A DNA stretch of 64,000 nucleotides from Algibacter sp. L1A34 (GTDB taxonomy: Bacteria; Bacteroidota; Bacteroidia; Flavobacteriales; Flavobacteriaceae): the NCBI RefSeq assembly GCF_009796805.1, contig NZ_CP047029.1, positions 372,001 to 436,000 on the forward strand. The letters run 5' to 3'. Shown in pieces: positions 42,897 to 51,475 of this stretch (position 1 is the first letter of the stretch; every line of letters begins with the position of its first letter). The translations under genes and the position numbers were made by a program. The notes below the pieces were generated by a model, which did not search any database, was not told where the DNA came from, and worked only from the letters and a program-made list of their open reading frames with translations.

Positions 42897-44813
42897 ATGA
42901 CAAAAGGAAGTATTAATGTATCGGTAGAGAATATCTTTCCGCTTATTAAAAAATTCTTATACAGCGATCACGAAATATTTTTACGTGAGCTTATTAGTAA
43001 CGGTACCGATGCAACGTTAAAATTAAAACATTTAACAAGTATTGGAGAATCTAAAGCTGAATACGGTAATCCACAAATAGAGGTTAGAATAGATAAAGAA
43101 GGTAAAAAACTTTACATTACCGATCAAGGTTTAGGTATGAGTGCCGAAGAAGTTGAAAAATATATTAACCAAGTGGCTTTTTCTGGAGCTGAAGAGTTTT
43201 TAGATAAATATAAAGACTCTGCTAAAGATTCTGGAATTATCGGGCATTTTGGTTTAGGTTTTTACTCTGCCTTTATGGTTGCAGAAAAAGTTGAAATTAT
43301 CACTAAATCGCATAGAGAAGAAGAACCAGCTGCACATTGGACTTGCGACGGATCTCCTGAGTTTACTTTAGAAGCATCGGACAAGACAACCAGAGGAACA
43401 GAAATTATTCTTCATATTGCTGAAGATTCTACTGAGTTTTTAGAGGAAAATAGAATTAGCGAATTACTTTCTAAGTATAACAAGTTTATGCCTGTGCCAA
43501 TTAAATTTGGAACAAAAGAAGTAAACGATCCAGATTTTACACCAGCAACTACAACTGATAAAGATGGTAAAGAAACTACTGAGCCACACAAAAAAATTAC
43601 AGTTGATAATATTATAAACAACCCAACTCCAGCTTGGACAAAACAACCAGCAGATTTAGAAGAGGTTGATTATAAAAACTTTTACCACGAGTTGTATCCA
43701 GCGCAATTTGAGGAGCCTTTATTCAACATTCACTTAAATGTAGATTATCCGTTTAACTTAACAGGAATTTTATACTTCCCTAAAATGTCGAGCGATAGTA
43801 TGCAAATGCAGAAGGATAAAATTCAGCTGTATCAAAACCAAGTTTATGTTACCGATAATGTAGAAGGTATTGTTCCAGAATTTTTAACCATGTTACGTGG
43901 TGTTATCGATTCTCCAGATATTCCTTTAAATGTATCACGTTCTTACTTACAAGCCGATGGTGCTGTAAAAAAGATTTCATCTTACATTACAAGAAAAGTT
44001 GCCGATAAATTAAAATCTCTTTTCAATTCTAATCGTGAAGATTTCGAAGCGAAATGGGCCGATATTAAAATCGTTATTGAATACGGAATGTTATCTGAAG
44101 AGAAATTCTTTGAAAAAGCAGATGCTTTTGCTTTATACCCAACTGTAGATGGCGTTCACTATACTTACGAGGAGTTATTCAACAAAATAAAAGATAACCA
44201 AACCGATAAAGACGGTAAATTAGTAGTGCTTTATGCATCTAACAAAGATACACAACACAGCTATATTGAATCGGCCAAATCTAAAGGTTACGAGGTTTTA
44301 TTGTTAGATTCTCCAATAGTTTCACATTTAATCCAAAAATTAGAAAGCAGCAAAGAGAACATCACTTTTGCTCGTGTTGATGGCGACCATATCAATAATT
44401 TAATTAAGAAAGACGAAACAACAATTTCTAAATTAGATGAAGAACAAACTAAAACGTTAGACGCTTTATTAAAAGAAGTTATTCCTCAAGAAAAATTCAC
44501 AGTTCAGTTAGAATCTATGGATAGCGATGAGTCTCCATTCACAATTACGCAACCAGAATTTATGCGTAGAATGAAAGAAATGCAAGCTACCGGTGGTGGC
44601 GGTATGCAAATGTTTGGTAACATGCCAGAAATGTATAACTTAATTGTAAATACAAATTCTGTTTTAGTTAACGATATTTTAGCAACCGAAGTTAAGGAAA
44701 CTCAAGAGCGTTTAATTATACAAAGTTTAGATTTAGCACGCCTTTCTCAAGGTTTATTAAAAGGTGAAGAATTAACAAACTTTATTAAACGTAGTTACGA
44801 AATGATTAAGTAA
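42897..44813 (+). CDS. htpG: molecular chaperone HtpG (Hsp90)
   Basis: 638 residues. The GHKL ATPase domain shows FLRELISNGTDATLKLKHLT, ITDQGLGMSAEEVEKYINQV, SGAEEFLDKY and IGHFGLGFYSAFMVA; the middle domain has the catalytic Arg in SRSYLQ; then a dimerisation domain. Bacterial Hsp90 that remodels client proteins, usually heat-induced. An inserted charged segment (TTDKDGKETTEPHKK, about 217-231) is typical of the phylum. It is flanked on both sides by copies of the short palindrome. Confidence 0.96.
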   Translation: MTKGSINVSVENIFPLIKKFLYSDHEIFLRELISNGTDATLKLKHLTSIGESKAEYGNPQIEVRIDKEGKKLYITDQGLGMSAEEVEKYINQVAFSGAEEFLDKYKDSAKDSGIIGHFGLGFYSAFMVAEKVEIITKSHREEEPAAHWTCDGSPEFTLEASDKTTRGTEIILHIAEDSTEFLEENRISELLSKYNKFMPVPIKFGTKEVNDPDFTPATTTDKDGKETTEPHKKITVDNIINNPTPAWTKQPADLEEVDYKNFYHELYPAQFEEPLFNIHLNVDYPFNLTGILYFPKMSSDSMQMQKDKIQLYQNQVYVTDNVEGIVPEFLTMLRGVIDSPDIPLNVSRSYLQADGAVKKISSYITRKVADKLKSLFNSNREDFEAKWADIKIVIEYGMLSEEKFFEKADAFALYPTVDGVHYTYEELFNKIKDNQTDKDGKLVVLYASNKDTQHSYIESAKSKGYEVLLLDSPIVSHLIQKLESSKENITFARVDGDHINNLIKKDETTISKLDEEQTKTLDALLKEVIPQEKFTVQLESMDSDESPFTITQPEFMRRMKEMQATGGGGMQMFGNMPEMYNLIVNTNSVLVNDILATEVKETQERLIIQSLDLARLSQGLLKGEELTNFIKRSYEMIK

Positions 44814-44829
44814 ATAATTTATTTTACTT

Positions 44830-44846
44830 TTTCGCTTTCGCGGAAA
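44830..44846 (+). repeat. short palindromic repeat, copy 3 (after htpG)
   Basis: TTTCGCTTTCGCGGAAA, 16 bp after the htpG stop codon; identical to the copy before ddl (61851-61867). Confidence 0.75.
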
Positions 44847-44856
44847 TATAAAAACC

Positions 44857-44890
44857 AAAACCACTTTGTGAAAACAGAGTGGTTTTTTTT
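44857..44890 (+). terminator. intrinsic terminator after htpG
   Basis: Arms AAAACCACTTTGT and ACAGAGTGGTTTT, with one mismatch, around GAAA, followed by a run of T. Confidence 0.88.
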
Positions 44891-44979
44891 ATTTTAAAGA
44901 TATTGTACTAAAGTTGATTTTAAACTAACTTCTAAAACAGAATATATTTCTACTATATTTGCTTAAAAAAGAAATAAAA

Positions 44980-45447
44980 ATGAAAAACACCTTATTAATT
45001 GTATTTGCATTAATCCTTTTTACATCCTGTGGAAGCGATGATACCACAAGCAATACTTACAAAGATTACACAGTAGAAAACGATGCTGAAATTTTAGCTT
45101 ATATCGCAGAAAACAATTTAACAGCACAAAAAAGTAGCACTGGCCTTTATTACGTAATAAACACACAAGGTACAGGAACGCAACCCACATCTGCAGACAA
45201 TGTAACGGTTGCATACAAAGGTTACTTTACAAATGGTACTGTATTCGATGAGAGCGACGAAACCGGTATCTCCTTCAATTTAAACCAAGTAATTCCCGGC
45301 TGGACAGAAGGCATTACCTATTTTAACGAAGGCGGTAGCGGTATGCTTTTAATACCAGCGCACTTAGCTTATGGAAGTTATAATTACAATGGTATTCCTG
45401 CTGGTTCTGTATTAATTTTTGATATTTCGCTTCTAGCGGTAAATTAA
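44980..45447 (+). CDS. FKBP-type peptidyl-prolyl isomerase lipoprotein
   Basis: 155 residues from the ATG at 44980; the in-frame TTG at 44959 overlaps a -7 box TATATTTG (44954-44961) and is therefore unlikely. Lipobox FTSC (Cys17). The FKBP core begins at about 70: NVTVAYKGYFTNGTVFDES, then VIPGWTEGI and LIPAHLAYG, with the conserved aromatic pocket. It accelerates folding of secreted proteins in the periplasm. The short distance from box to start codon suggests a short leader. Confidence 0.9.
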   Translation: MKNTLLIVFALILFTSCGSDDTTSNTYKDYTVENDAEILAYIAENNLTAQKSSTGLYYVINTQGTGTQPTSADNVTVAYKGYFTNGTVFDESDETGISFNLNQVIPGWTEGITYFNEGGSGMLLIPAHLAYGSYNYNGIPAGSVLIFDISLLAVN

Positions 45448-45471
45448 GCAATACCATATAAAAAATCATTT

Positions 45472-45536
45472 AACGGCTACCTAAAATATGGTTTACTATT
45501 AATTTAGCTAAAACCATATTTTAGACAGCCGTTTTT
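45472..45536 (+). terminator. long hairpin terminator after the FKBP gene
   Basis: Arms AACGGCT..CTAAAATATGGTTT and AAACCATATTTTAG..AGCCGTT, interrupted by one 2-base internal loop, with a loop of about 16 bases, then TTTTT. The stem is unusually long (about 21 pairs) for a terminator. Confidence 0.75.
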
Positions 45537-45645
45537 ATATTAAATTATTATATTTCCAACATAAAAAAAAACATCTCCAAACAACTAAATACCAAACACA
45601 TAATTAACCATGAGGTTAAATTTAAATAAATACTCTAATTTTTTT

Positions 45646-45674
45646 GTAACAATTTTAAATTTCAAACTACTTAT
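45646..45674 (+). promoter_or_regulatory. candidate autoregulated ECF promoter before the sigma gene
   Basis: GTAAC (45646-45650) and CTACTTAT (about 45667-45674), followed by AAAATA, 21 bp before the sigma-factor start codon. Very similar in layout to the motif at 4566-4593. Inference from ECF promoter conventions (AAC in the -35 element). Confidence 0.4.
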
Positions 45675-45694
45675 AAAATAACTAACCCATCACA

Positions 45695-46189
45695 TTGAAT
45701 AAAGAACTAGAACATAGTTTTGTAGAATTGCTCGAAAAGCATCAAAATATTGTGCACAAAATTTGTCGTTTGTACACCAATAACTATGATGCCCATAACG
45801 ATTTGTTTCAGGAAATAACCATCCAGTTATGGAAGGCGTACCCCAAATTTCGTGGCGATGCAAAATTTAGTACATGGATGTACCGCGTGGCTTTAAATAC
45901 GGCTATTACCTTATACCGAAAATCTAAACGCACCATAAACACACAAGATTTTGAAGGTGTAGCATTTAAAATAAAAGCCGAAGATTACGACGATACCGAA
46001 GAACAACAATTAAAAGTGCTTTACAAAGCTGTACACCAGCTTAACGACATTGAAAAAGCGTTAGTATTCTTGTATTTAGAAGACAAAGACTATAGAGAAA
46101 TAAGTACCACATTAGGAATAAGTGAAGTGAATGCCAGAGTGAAAATGAATAGAATAAAAACGAAACTTAAAACTATACTAAATCCGTAA
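45695..46189 (+). CDS. ECF-type RNA polymerase sigma factor
   Basis: 164 residues from a TTG start (MNKELEHSFVELLEKHQNIV). Region 2 includes YDAHNDLFQEITIQLWKAYP and FSTWMYRVALNTAITLYRKS; region 4 has KDYREISTTLGISEVNARVK, the helix-turn-helix reading the -35 box. There is no region 1.1 or 3, so it is a compact ECF (group IV) factor. It lies 4 bp before a membrane protein gene that is probably its anti-sigma factor. Confidence 0.92.
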   Translation: MNKELEHSFVELLEKHQNIVHKICRLYTNNYDAHNDLFQEITIQLWKAYPKFRGDAKFSTWMYRVALNTAITLYRKSKRTINTQDFEGVAFKIKAEDYDDTEEQQLKVLYKAVHQLNDIEKALVFLYLEDKDYREISTTLGISEVNARVKMNRIKTKLKTILNP

Positions 46190-46193
46190 CCCT

Positions 46194-46829
46194 ATGGATG
46201 AATTAGATATCTTAAAAAAGGATTGGAACACCACCAAACCCGACCAGAAAAAACTAACGGTAAATGATATTTACCCGATGTTGCATAAAAAATCGTCTTC
46301 CATAGTGAAGACCCTATTTTACATTAGCATAGCCGAACTCGTGTTTTGGATTATCGTAAACACAATACCCTATTTTTGCTCAACCGAATATAAAGCAAAG
46401 CTAGAAGCCATTTACACCAACGATTTTGTACTTGGTGCAATTACCTTTTTCAGTTACGCCATCATCCTAATCTTTATTTATTTGCTCTACAAATCGTACA
46501 AATCTATTTCGGTTACTGATAGCGCAAAAAAACTCATGGAAAACATACTTAAAACACGAAAAGTAATAAAATACTATGTGCTTTATAACCTTGTTATGGC
46601 AGGCGTATCACTTATGGTTGGCTTTTATTACGCGCTACACAACGATCCGGTAATAGCCAATGATTTAACCACATTCGGAAATAAAAAAATGCTGCTCATA
46701 ATTGCATTTCTACTTTTATTTACAAGTATATTTATTGGAGTAATCTGGTTATTTTACAAGCTTATTTACGGCCTACTATTAAAACAACTGAATAGAAATT
46801 ACAACGAAATTAAAAAACTAGAAGTCTAA
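46194..46829 (+). CDS. membrane protein, probable anti-sigma factor
   Basis: 211 residues: a cytosolic N-terminus MDELDILKKDWNTTKPDQKK and then about four membrane helices (about 40-60, 82-105, 128-148, 162-190). The short N-terminal segment could bind the sigma factor. No zinc-binding ZAS motif is present and the sequence is not one I recognise; the assignment rests on the 4-bp spacing to the sigma gene and on the general sigma/membrane-partner arrangement. Confidence 0.6.
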   Translation: MDELDILKKDWNTTKPDQKKLTVNDIYPMLHKKSSSIVKTLFYISIAELVFWIIVNTIPYFCSTEYKAKLEAIYTNDFVLGAITFFSYAIILIFIYLLYKSYKSISVTDSAKKLMENILKTRKVIKYYVLYNLVMAGVSLMVGFYYALHNDPVIANDLTTFGNKKMLLIIAFLLLFTSIFIGVIWLFYKLIYGLLLKQLNRNYNEIKKLEV

Positions 46830-46836
46830 ACATTTG

Positions 46837-46930
46837 GGCGTTCCCCAAGGGTCGGGCTTTCCGCTACAAATCCTCGCAAGCCCAATTAACATTGGTCTTG
46901 CTGTGGGTTTTTCACTGCAATCCCTAACGC
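46837..46930 (-). repeat. dispersed hairpin element, copy E (94 bp), supplying the stop codon of the neighbouring gene
   Basis: Reads on the minus strand from GCGTTAGGGATTGCAGTG to GCGGAAAGCCCGACCCTTGGGGAACGCC. Its variable hairpin is GCAAGaCCAAT / ATTGGgCTTGC around GTTA. The first bases of the element form the last codon and the TAG stop (46924-46926) of the RluE-like gene. On the other side it ends 7 bp from the stop codon of the putative anti-sigma gene. Confidence 0.88.
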
Positions 46931-47517
46931 AAGGAAAACCTGCTATGTTCAATAACATCACCAATTTGCATTCCACTTAAGCCTAGTGTACCCACACGAA
47001 CACGTACCAATCTTAACGTAGGAAATCCAACGGCCGAAGTCATTTTTCTAACCTGCCTAAACTTCCCTTCATTTAAAGTAATAGATACCCAAGTGGTTGG
47101 CCCATGCCTATCATCTCTTATCTTTTGCTGTGCAACTGGCACATCTGGAATAGCATCTAATTTAAAAGCTTTGCACGGCTTTGTTTGGTACTTTTTACCA
47201 TCAAAACCAATTTCTACACCAGCTTTTAATTTATCAACAGCTTCTTCTGTAATATCGCCATCAACTTGCGCGTAATATTCCTTTTCAACTTTCTGGCTGT
47301 TTACAAAGTCGCTCATTTTACCATCGGTAGTTAGTAACAACAAACCTTCCGATTTTTCATCCAAACGACCAATAGCCATAATACCTTCAGGAAAATTATC
47401 CAATTCACCTAAAAATTTTTTACGCTTCTGTTGTGTAGAGTTACTGTAAAACTGACTTAAAAACCCGTAAGGTTTGTAAATGGCATAATGTTTATGTTCT
47501 GTACTATTTTCAGTCAT
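46924..47517 (-). CDS. rluE: RsuA/RluE-type pseudouridine synthase
   Basis: 197 residues. Short-form enzyme without an S4 domain, as in E. coli RluE (23S rRNA position 2457). YAIYKPYGFLSQF, the catalytic Asp in IMAIGRLDEKSEGLLLLTTDG, LNEGKFRQVRKM and RLVRVRVG are visible. The C-terminus ends FSLR, whose last codons and stop are provided by repeat copy E, so the native end of the gene was possibly replaced. The exact target nucleotide is not proven by the sequence. Confidence 0.85.
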   Translation of the reverse strand: MTENSTEHKHYAIYKPYGFLSQFYSNSTQQKRKKFLGELDNFPEGIMAIGRLDEKSEGLLLLTTDGKMSDFVNSQKVEKEYYAQVDGDITEEAVDKLKAGVEIGFDGKKYQTKPCKAFKLDAIPDVPVAQQKIRDDRHGPTTWVSITLNEGKFRQVRKMTSAVGFPTLRLVRVRVGTLGLSGMQIGDVIEHSRFSLR

Positions 47518-47565
47518 TTGTAATCTTTACCTATTCTATTTTAAATCTAAGCAATTTCATTAACA

Positions 47566-48243
47566 TCAAAAGAACTCTCGATACTGAATCACTCGAAAAT
47601 CAAAAGTATTAAAATTTGGGTCACTTTGCTTTAACTGTTTGTACAACGCCATGCTTCCAATAGCTCGATTTGCAGAACCAGAAGACGAGGTTAAGGACAC
47701 TGTTTTAATAATACGTTTTGCATCATCTCTCAACAATTCAACTGGCATTTCAAACTTATGAATTCTAGGAACTTCATTAGAAACTAATTCTAACTTTAAA
47801 CTGTAATCTTTTATGTGTTTTCTAAAAAAATATTCGGGACCATTTTCACTATTTCCGCCAGTAAATAAAAGCGTATTAATATTCGGAAATTCTTTTAAGT
47901 ACCCAATAACATCTCGAAGTTTTATATTTTTCATCCCCAAATCCGATGCATCTATTTTATCCCGCTCGCAGCTGCCCACAATATCGCAAACGCCAATTTT
48001 ATGCGCAATTAAAAACTGTTTTCGTTCTGCAATAGCTTCTTCCGAGTTATCGAAACGCAAACCTAAATCATGAATTTTATCCAAAAACAACCAAAGCGAA
48101 TTGTAATAACTACCATAACAGAAGTCCACATCTTTTTCTAAAAGATCACCAGTTGAAAACCGCGGTGGTGGTAATGTGCCCACTATCAACTTTGTAGTGT
48201 CTTCTTTTATAAAAGGTTGATATGGATGCCTATGTTTAAACAC
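47566..48243 (-). CDS. uracil-DNA glycosylase superfamily protein
   Basis: 225 residues. The N-terminus KLIVGTLPPPRFSTGDLLEK resembles the MUG/TDG-like motif GTLPG and is followed by FCYGSYYNSLWLFLDKIHDL. The region from LTSSSGSANRAI occupies the place of the second motif. It is a DNA-glycosylase-fold protein of a divergent family; activity on uracil or mismatched bases is only an inference. Single gene, divergent from the bTHX gene. Confidence 0.68.
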   Translation of the reverse strand: MFKHRHPYQPFIKEDTTKLIVGTLPPPRFSTGDLLEKDVDFCYGSYYNSLWLFLDKIHDLGLRFDNSEEAIAERKQFLIAHKIGVCDIVGSCERDKIDASDLGMKNIKLRDVIGYLKEFPNINTLLFTGGNSENGPEYFFRKHIKDYSLKLELVSNEVPRIHKFEMPVELLRDDAKRIIKTVSLTSSSGSANRAIGSMALYKQLKQSDPNFNTFDFRVIQYREFF

Positions 48244-48306
48244 GTTTTACTTGATTTTTAAGCTAAAATTTAGTATATTAATTTGAAACAAAAAAAATCT
48301 ATCTAT

Positions 48307-48441
48307 ATGGGAAAAGGTGATAAAAAAACAAAACGCGGAAAAATAAACAGAGGAACGTTTGGCTCTCGCCGACCACGTGTTAAAAAGAAACCATCTGTTG
48401 AAATTAAAATTGACATCACTAATAAAGTTAAAGTCAAATAA
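48307..48441 (+). CDS. 30S ribosomal protein bTHX
   Basis: 44-residue basic peptide, MGKGDKKTKRGKINRGTFGS then RRPRVKKKP. This matches the bTHX (S31e-like/Thx) family found in Thermus, Bacteroidota and chloroplasts, where it packs into the head of the 30S subunit. Normal length; the acidic-to-basic tail VEIKIDITNKVKVK is an extension. Confidence 0.88.
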   Translation: MGKGDKKTKRGKINRGTFGSRRPRVKKKPSVEIKIDITNKVKVK

Positions 48442-48444
48442 TTC

Positions 48445-49170
48445 CTAATCGAATTCCGATAACAGTTTTTCGACTTGAACAACCGTTCTACGATATAACT
48501 TTTGGTTAGGTTTCGTCATGTGCTGCGATTCCGTTTTTATGGCTTCTAATATAGTTCTAGCTTCTTCCTTTTTATTTCTATTTATTAAAAACTCAGCAAA
48601 AACTAAACGCTCTTCATAAAAAGAATAACGAATATCTATTTGTCTTAAATTGTGTTCAGCAGCTTCAAAATCACCTAGTTTTTCATATGCCAAGCCGCAA
48701 ATAAATTGAGTTTTGGACTTCTTGTATTCTAATTTATCTTTAATTTTTTCAGCATAAAAAACAGCTTTACTATAATCTTTAGCTAAAAAATAAGCTTCAA
48801 CCAATTTCGTATTTACGTAAAAATCATTTTCATAGCCATCTTTCAGTTCTTTTAGGTAAAGAGGAAGCGCATTGTTATAATCTTTATTTGCTAAATAAGC
48901 ATCGGCTAAATTCACTCGATTCTGATAAGATTCTGAGAACTCGAGCTGCTTCTCTAAATCCCTAATTTTCTTAGTTGGGTTTATAATATTTGTTATTTCA
49001 CTTGTTATTTTTTCTGCATCACGCTTGTTATAAACTTGCGTAACCAAATAAATAATACAGCCAATTAGAGGTACAAAAAAGATAAGAAGCGCCCAATAAA
49101 AGGAGTTTCCATTTTTGTACATGTGATAGATACAATATACCTGAAAAGCAATAATAAAATAGTAATACAT
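48445..49170 (-). CDS. membrane-anchored TPR protein
   Basis: 241 residues. Two N-terminal membrane helices (YYYFIIAFQVYCIYHMYK and FYWALLIFFVPLIGCIIYLV) resemble the PLDc_N-type signal anchor. Then TPR-like repeats (about 85-230; NRVNLADAYLANKDYNNALP, FICGLAYEKLGDFEAAEHNL). Likely a cytoplasm-facing scaffold; partners unknown. It overlaps nothing and ends 3 bp from the bTHX stop codon. Confidence 0.7.
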   Translation of the reverse strand: MYYYFIIAFQVYCIYHMYKNGNSFYWALLIFFVPLIGCIIYLVTQVYNKRDAEKITSEITNIINPTKKIRDLEKQLEFSESYQNRVNLADAYLANKDYNNALPLYLKELKDGYENDFYVNTKLVEAYFLAKDYSKAVFYAEKIKDKLEYKKSKTQFICGLAYEKLGDFEAAEHNLRQIDIRYSFYEERLVFAEFLINRNKKEEARTILEAIKTESQHMTKPNQKLYRRTVVQVEKLLSEFD

Positions 49171-49241
49171 TAATTTATTCTAAGTTTAATCTTCAAATTT
49201 AATGTTTCTAATTTTTACAAAGTTCAAAAACGCTATGAGTT

Positions 49242-50000
49242 TTATCGAATAAAAATCAAATCGTTCTCTTTAGACATAGGTTCGCTATAACTATAACCGC
49301 CATAATTAAACCCTTTTAAATCGTCTATGGTTTGCGCATTGGTATCTATAACATAACGCGCCATAAGGCCACGCGCTTCTTTAGCATAAAACGAAATAAT
49401 TTTATAATCACCATTTTTAAATTCTTTAAAATTAGCAGTAACCACTGATGTTTTTAATGCTTTTTTATCGACAGCCTTAAAATACTCATTACTCGCTAAA
49501 TTTAAAAACAACTCACCATCTTCGAGCTCTTCATTTAAAACTTTTACAATATCTTTTTTCCAAAATTCGTAAAGGTTTTTATTGGTTCCAATAGGTAGTT
49601 TTGTTCCCATTTCTAAACGGTAAGGCCGTATTAAATCTAATGGTTTTAAAACACCATACAAACCAGAAAGTATACGCACGGTATTTTGCAATGTTTCCGT
49701 TTTTTCTTCTGGCAAGTTATAAGCATCTAATCCACGATATACATCGCCATTAAAAGCGTACACAGCTGGCCGTGCATTTTCTGGAGTAAACGGTAATTTC
49801 CAATCTTGATTACGCTCGTAATTTAACTGACCTAAATTAGGAGAAATACTCATAAGTTCGGATAAATTTTTAGCCGATTTCTTTTTAAGCACTTTATTTA
49901 ATCGATCTGCTTGTTTTAAAAACCGACCTTCCGTATATTGTTTTGTTGGTAATTCTGTTTCTAGATCTAACGATTTTGCTGGTGATATTACTAATTTCAT
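49242..50000 (-). CDS. yaaA: peroxide stress protein YaaA
   Basis: 252 residues. MKLVISPAKSLDLETELPTK, AVYAFNGDVYRGLDA, RILSGLYGVLKPLDLIRPYR and LMARYVIDTNA match the DUF328/YaaA family, which lowers free iron under peroxide stress in E. coli and has a DNA-binding fold. Single gene with a typical length. Confidence 0.92.
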   Translation of the reverse strand: MKLVISPAKSLDLETELPTKQYTEGRFLKQADRLNKVLKKKSAKNLSELMSISPNLGQLNYERNQDWKLPFTPENARPAVYAFNGDVYRGLDAYNLPEEKTETLQNTVRILSGLYGVLKPLDLIRPYRLEMGTKLPIGTNKNLYEFWKKDIVKVLNEELEDGELFLNLASNEYFKAVDKKALKTSVVTANFKEFKNGDYKIISFYAKEARGLMARYVIDTNAQTIDDLKGFNYGGYSYSEPMSKENDLIFIR

Positions 50001-50064
50001 TCCTTTATATTTATTCCCTGTTTTTGGGGATATTCTTATTAAAATTCTATTTTTATTAAAACAT

Positions 50065-50733
50065 CTAATTTACAATATTTCTTTGAGCTGTTTGGACTGC
50101 TCCATCAACAAAACTAAAGTTGTAATCACCTTTAATCACAAAATCTGCAGTATAAGCAGTTTCTCCTGTTGGATGCCAAGTTTTAACTGTTTTATCGATT
50201 AAAATAAACAAACCTTCATGATTTCCTAAGGCACAAAAACGATTAAAGTTTCCGTCGAAAACAGCAATTGGCTTTATACTCGAAATCGCCTCATATAGCT
50301 TAGAAATATTGGTGGTAACCATACCAATTTCACTTATTGAAATAATACTTTTTGATGAAAAAACTGTCAATAATTCTTCATTTAAATCTCGTCTTGCTAT
50401 GAACTCGACAATATTATTATCGGTATCATAAAAATAAACAGCTTTAGCATTCCAACTTGAAAAATTTGAAATACTCTCTTCGCCATCAGGTAAAATAGTA
50501 ACACGTTTTTGCAACCAAATTAAAGCTTCATCTATTTTATTCGATGGAATATTAAATGCAAAATGCGCTTGTTTAACCTCCTTCTTATATTGAAAACTCA
50601 ACAAACTACTCCCCGTTTTAAACGTTATTTTTTCTTCGGAATTAAAAACTAAATCAAACTCCATAACATTTTGATAAAACTGTTTTTGTTTTTCAATTTG
50701 ATTAGTGAATAATGTGATTTCTTCTATTTTCAT
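50065..50733 (-). CDS. VOC-family (glyoxalase/dioxygenase-like) protein
   Basis: 222 residues with two vicinal-oxygen-chelate modules (about 1-115 and 120-215): ITLFTNQIEKQKQFYQNVME, LSFQYKKEVKQAHFAFNIP and AVYFYDTDNNIVEFIARRDL. The metal ligands appear as His in KQAHFAF and Glu in IVEF. Enzymes of this fold include glyoxalases, dioxygenases and resistance proteins; which one this is cannot be read from the sequence. Confidence 0.82.
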   Translation of the reverse strand: MKIEEITLFTNQIEKQKQFYQNVMEFDLVFNSEEKITFKTGSSLLSFQYKKEVKQAHFAFNIPSNKIDEALIWLQKRVTILPDGEESISNFSSWNAKAVYFYDTDNNIVEFIARRDLNEELLTVFSSKSIISISEIGMVTTNISKLYEAISSIKPIAVFDGNFNRFCALGNHEGLFILIDKTVKTWHPTGETAYTADFVIKGDYNFSFVDGAVQTAQRNIVN

Positions 50734-50847
50734 AACTCAAAGATAAGTTGGTAAAAAGGAATTTTTTATAATATGAGAATGATAAAACTTATTCATAAAT
50801 AAGTAAATATTATACAACAATCACAACTCCATAAGCAAAAACTATAA

Positions 50848-51300
50848 CTACAAATTGTAAGCTGTATTATCTTTAACGGAATTCAATAAAAAGGAGCTAT
50901 GAATGGTTGAAATACCTTCTACAGTTGATAATTTTTCATTTACAAACTCATGAAATTCCGAAATATCATCTACAACTACTTTTAGTAAATAATCGTAATT
51001 TCCAGAAACTCGATGGCACTCCATAATTTCTGGCAACAATAACATCTCATTATTAAAATTATCTGCCATTGTTTTTTGATGCTTCAATAAGGTAATCTGG
51101 CAAAAAGCAATAATCTTTTTTCCAATTTTAGTCCTATCCAATAAAGCCACATAAGATTTTATAATATGCTGTTGCTCCAATTTTTTAATTCTTTCGTAAG
51201 TAGGTGTAACACTCAACCCTACTTTACTCGCTATTTCCTTTGTGTTTTGCTTCGAATTCTCTTGAAGTTGCATCAAAATTCGTCTATCAATATCGTCCAT
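50848..51300 (-). CDS. Lrp/AsnC-family transcriptional regulator
   Basis: 150 residues: N-terminal winged HTH (MDDIDRRILMQLQENSKQNT, VGLSVTPTYERIKKLEQQHI) and C-terminal RAM effector domain (about 65-145; GNYDYLLKVVVDDISEFHEF). Lrp-type proteins respond to amino acids. It is divergently placed from the histidine decarboxylase gene with 175 bp between the starts, so it may regulate that gene in response to an amino acid. Confidence 0.92.
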   Translation of the reverse strand: MDDIDRRILMQLQENSKQNTKEIASKVGLSVTPTYERIKKLEQQHIIKSYVALLDRTKIGKKIIAFCQITLLKHQKTMADNFNNEMLLLPEIMECHRVSGNYDYLLKVVVDDISEFHEFVNEKLSTVEGISTIHSSFLLNSVKDNTAYNL

Positions 51301-51475
51301 ACTAGATTATTTTTCTATCATTTAAATCCTCAAACCTCAATATAGTTTTTTATACTGTTAATCTAAATTAAATAGTTTAATTTTCTAATATTTCATATAT
51401 AAAAATATTTTACACTTATAAACCATAGTTTTACAGAACAAATAAAATTAACAATCAAAATAATTTAGTATAAAA

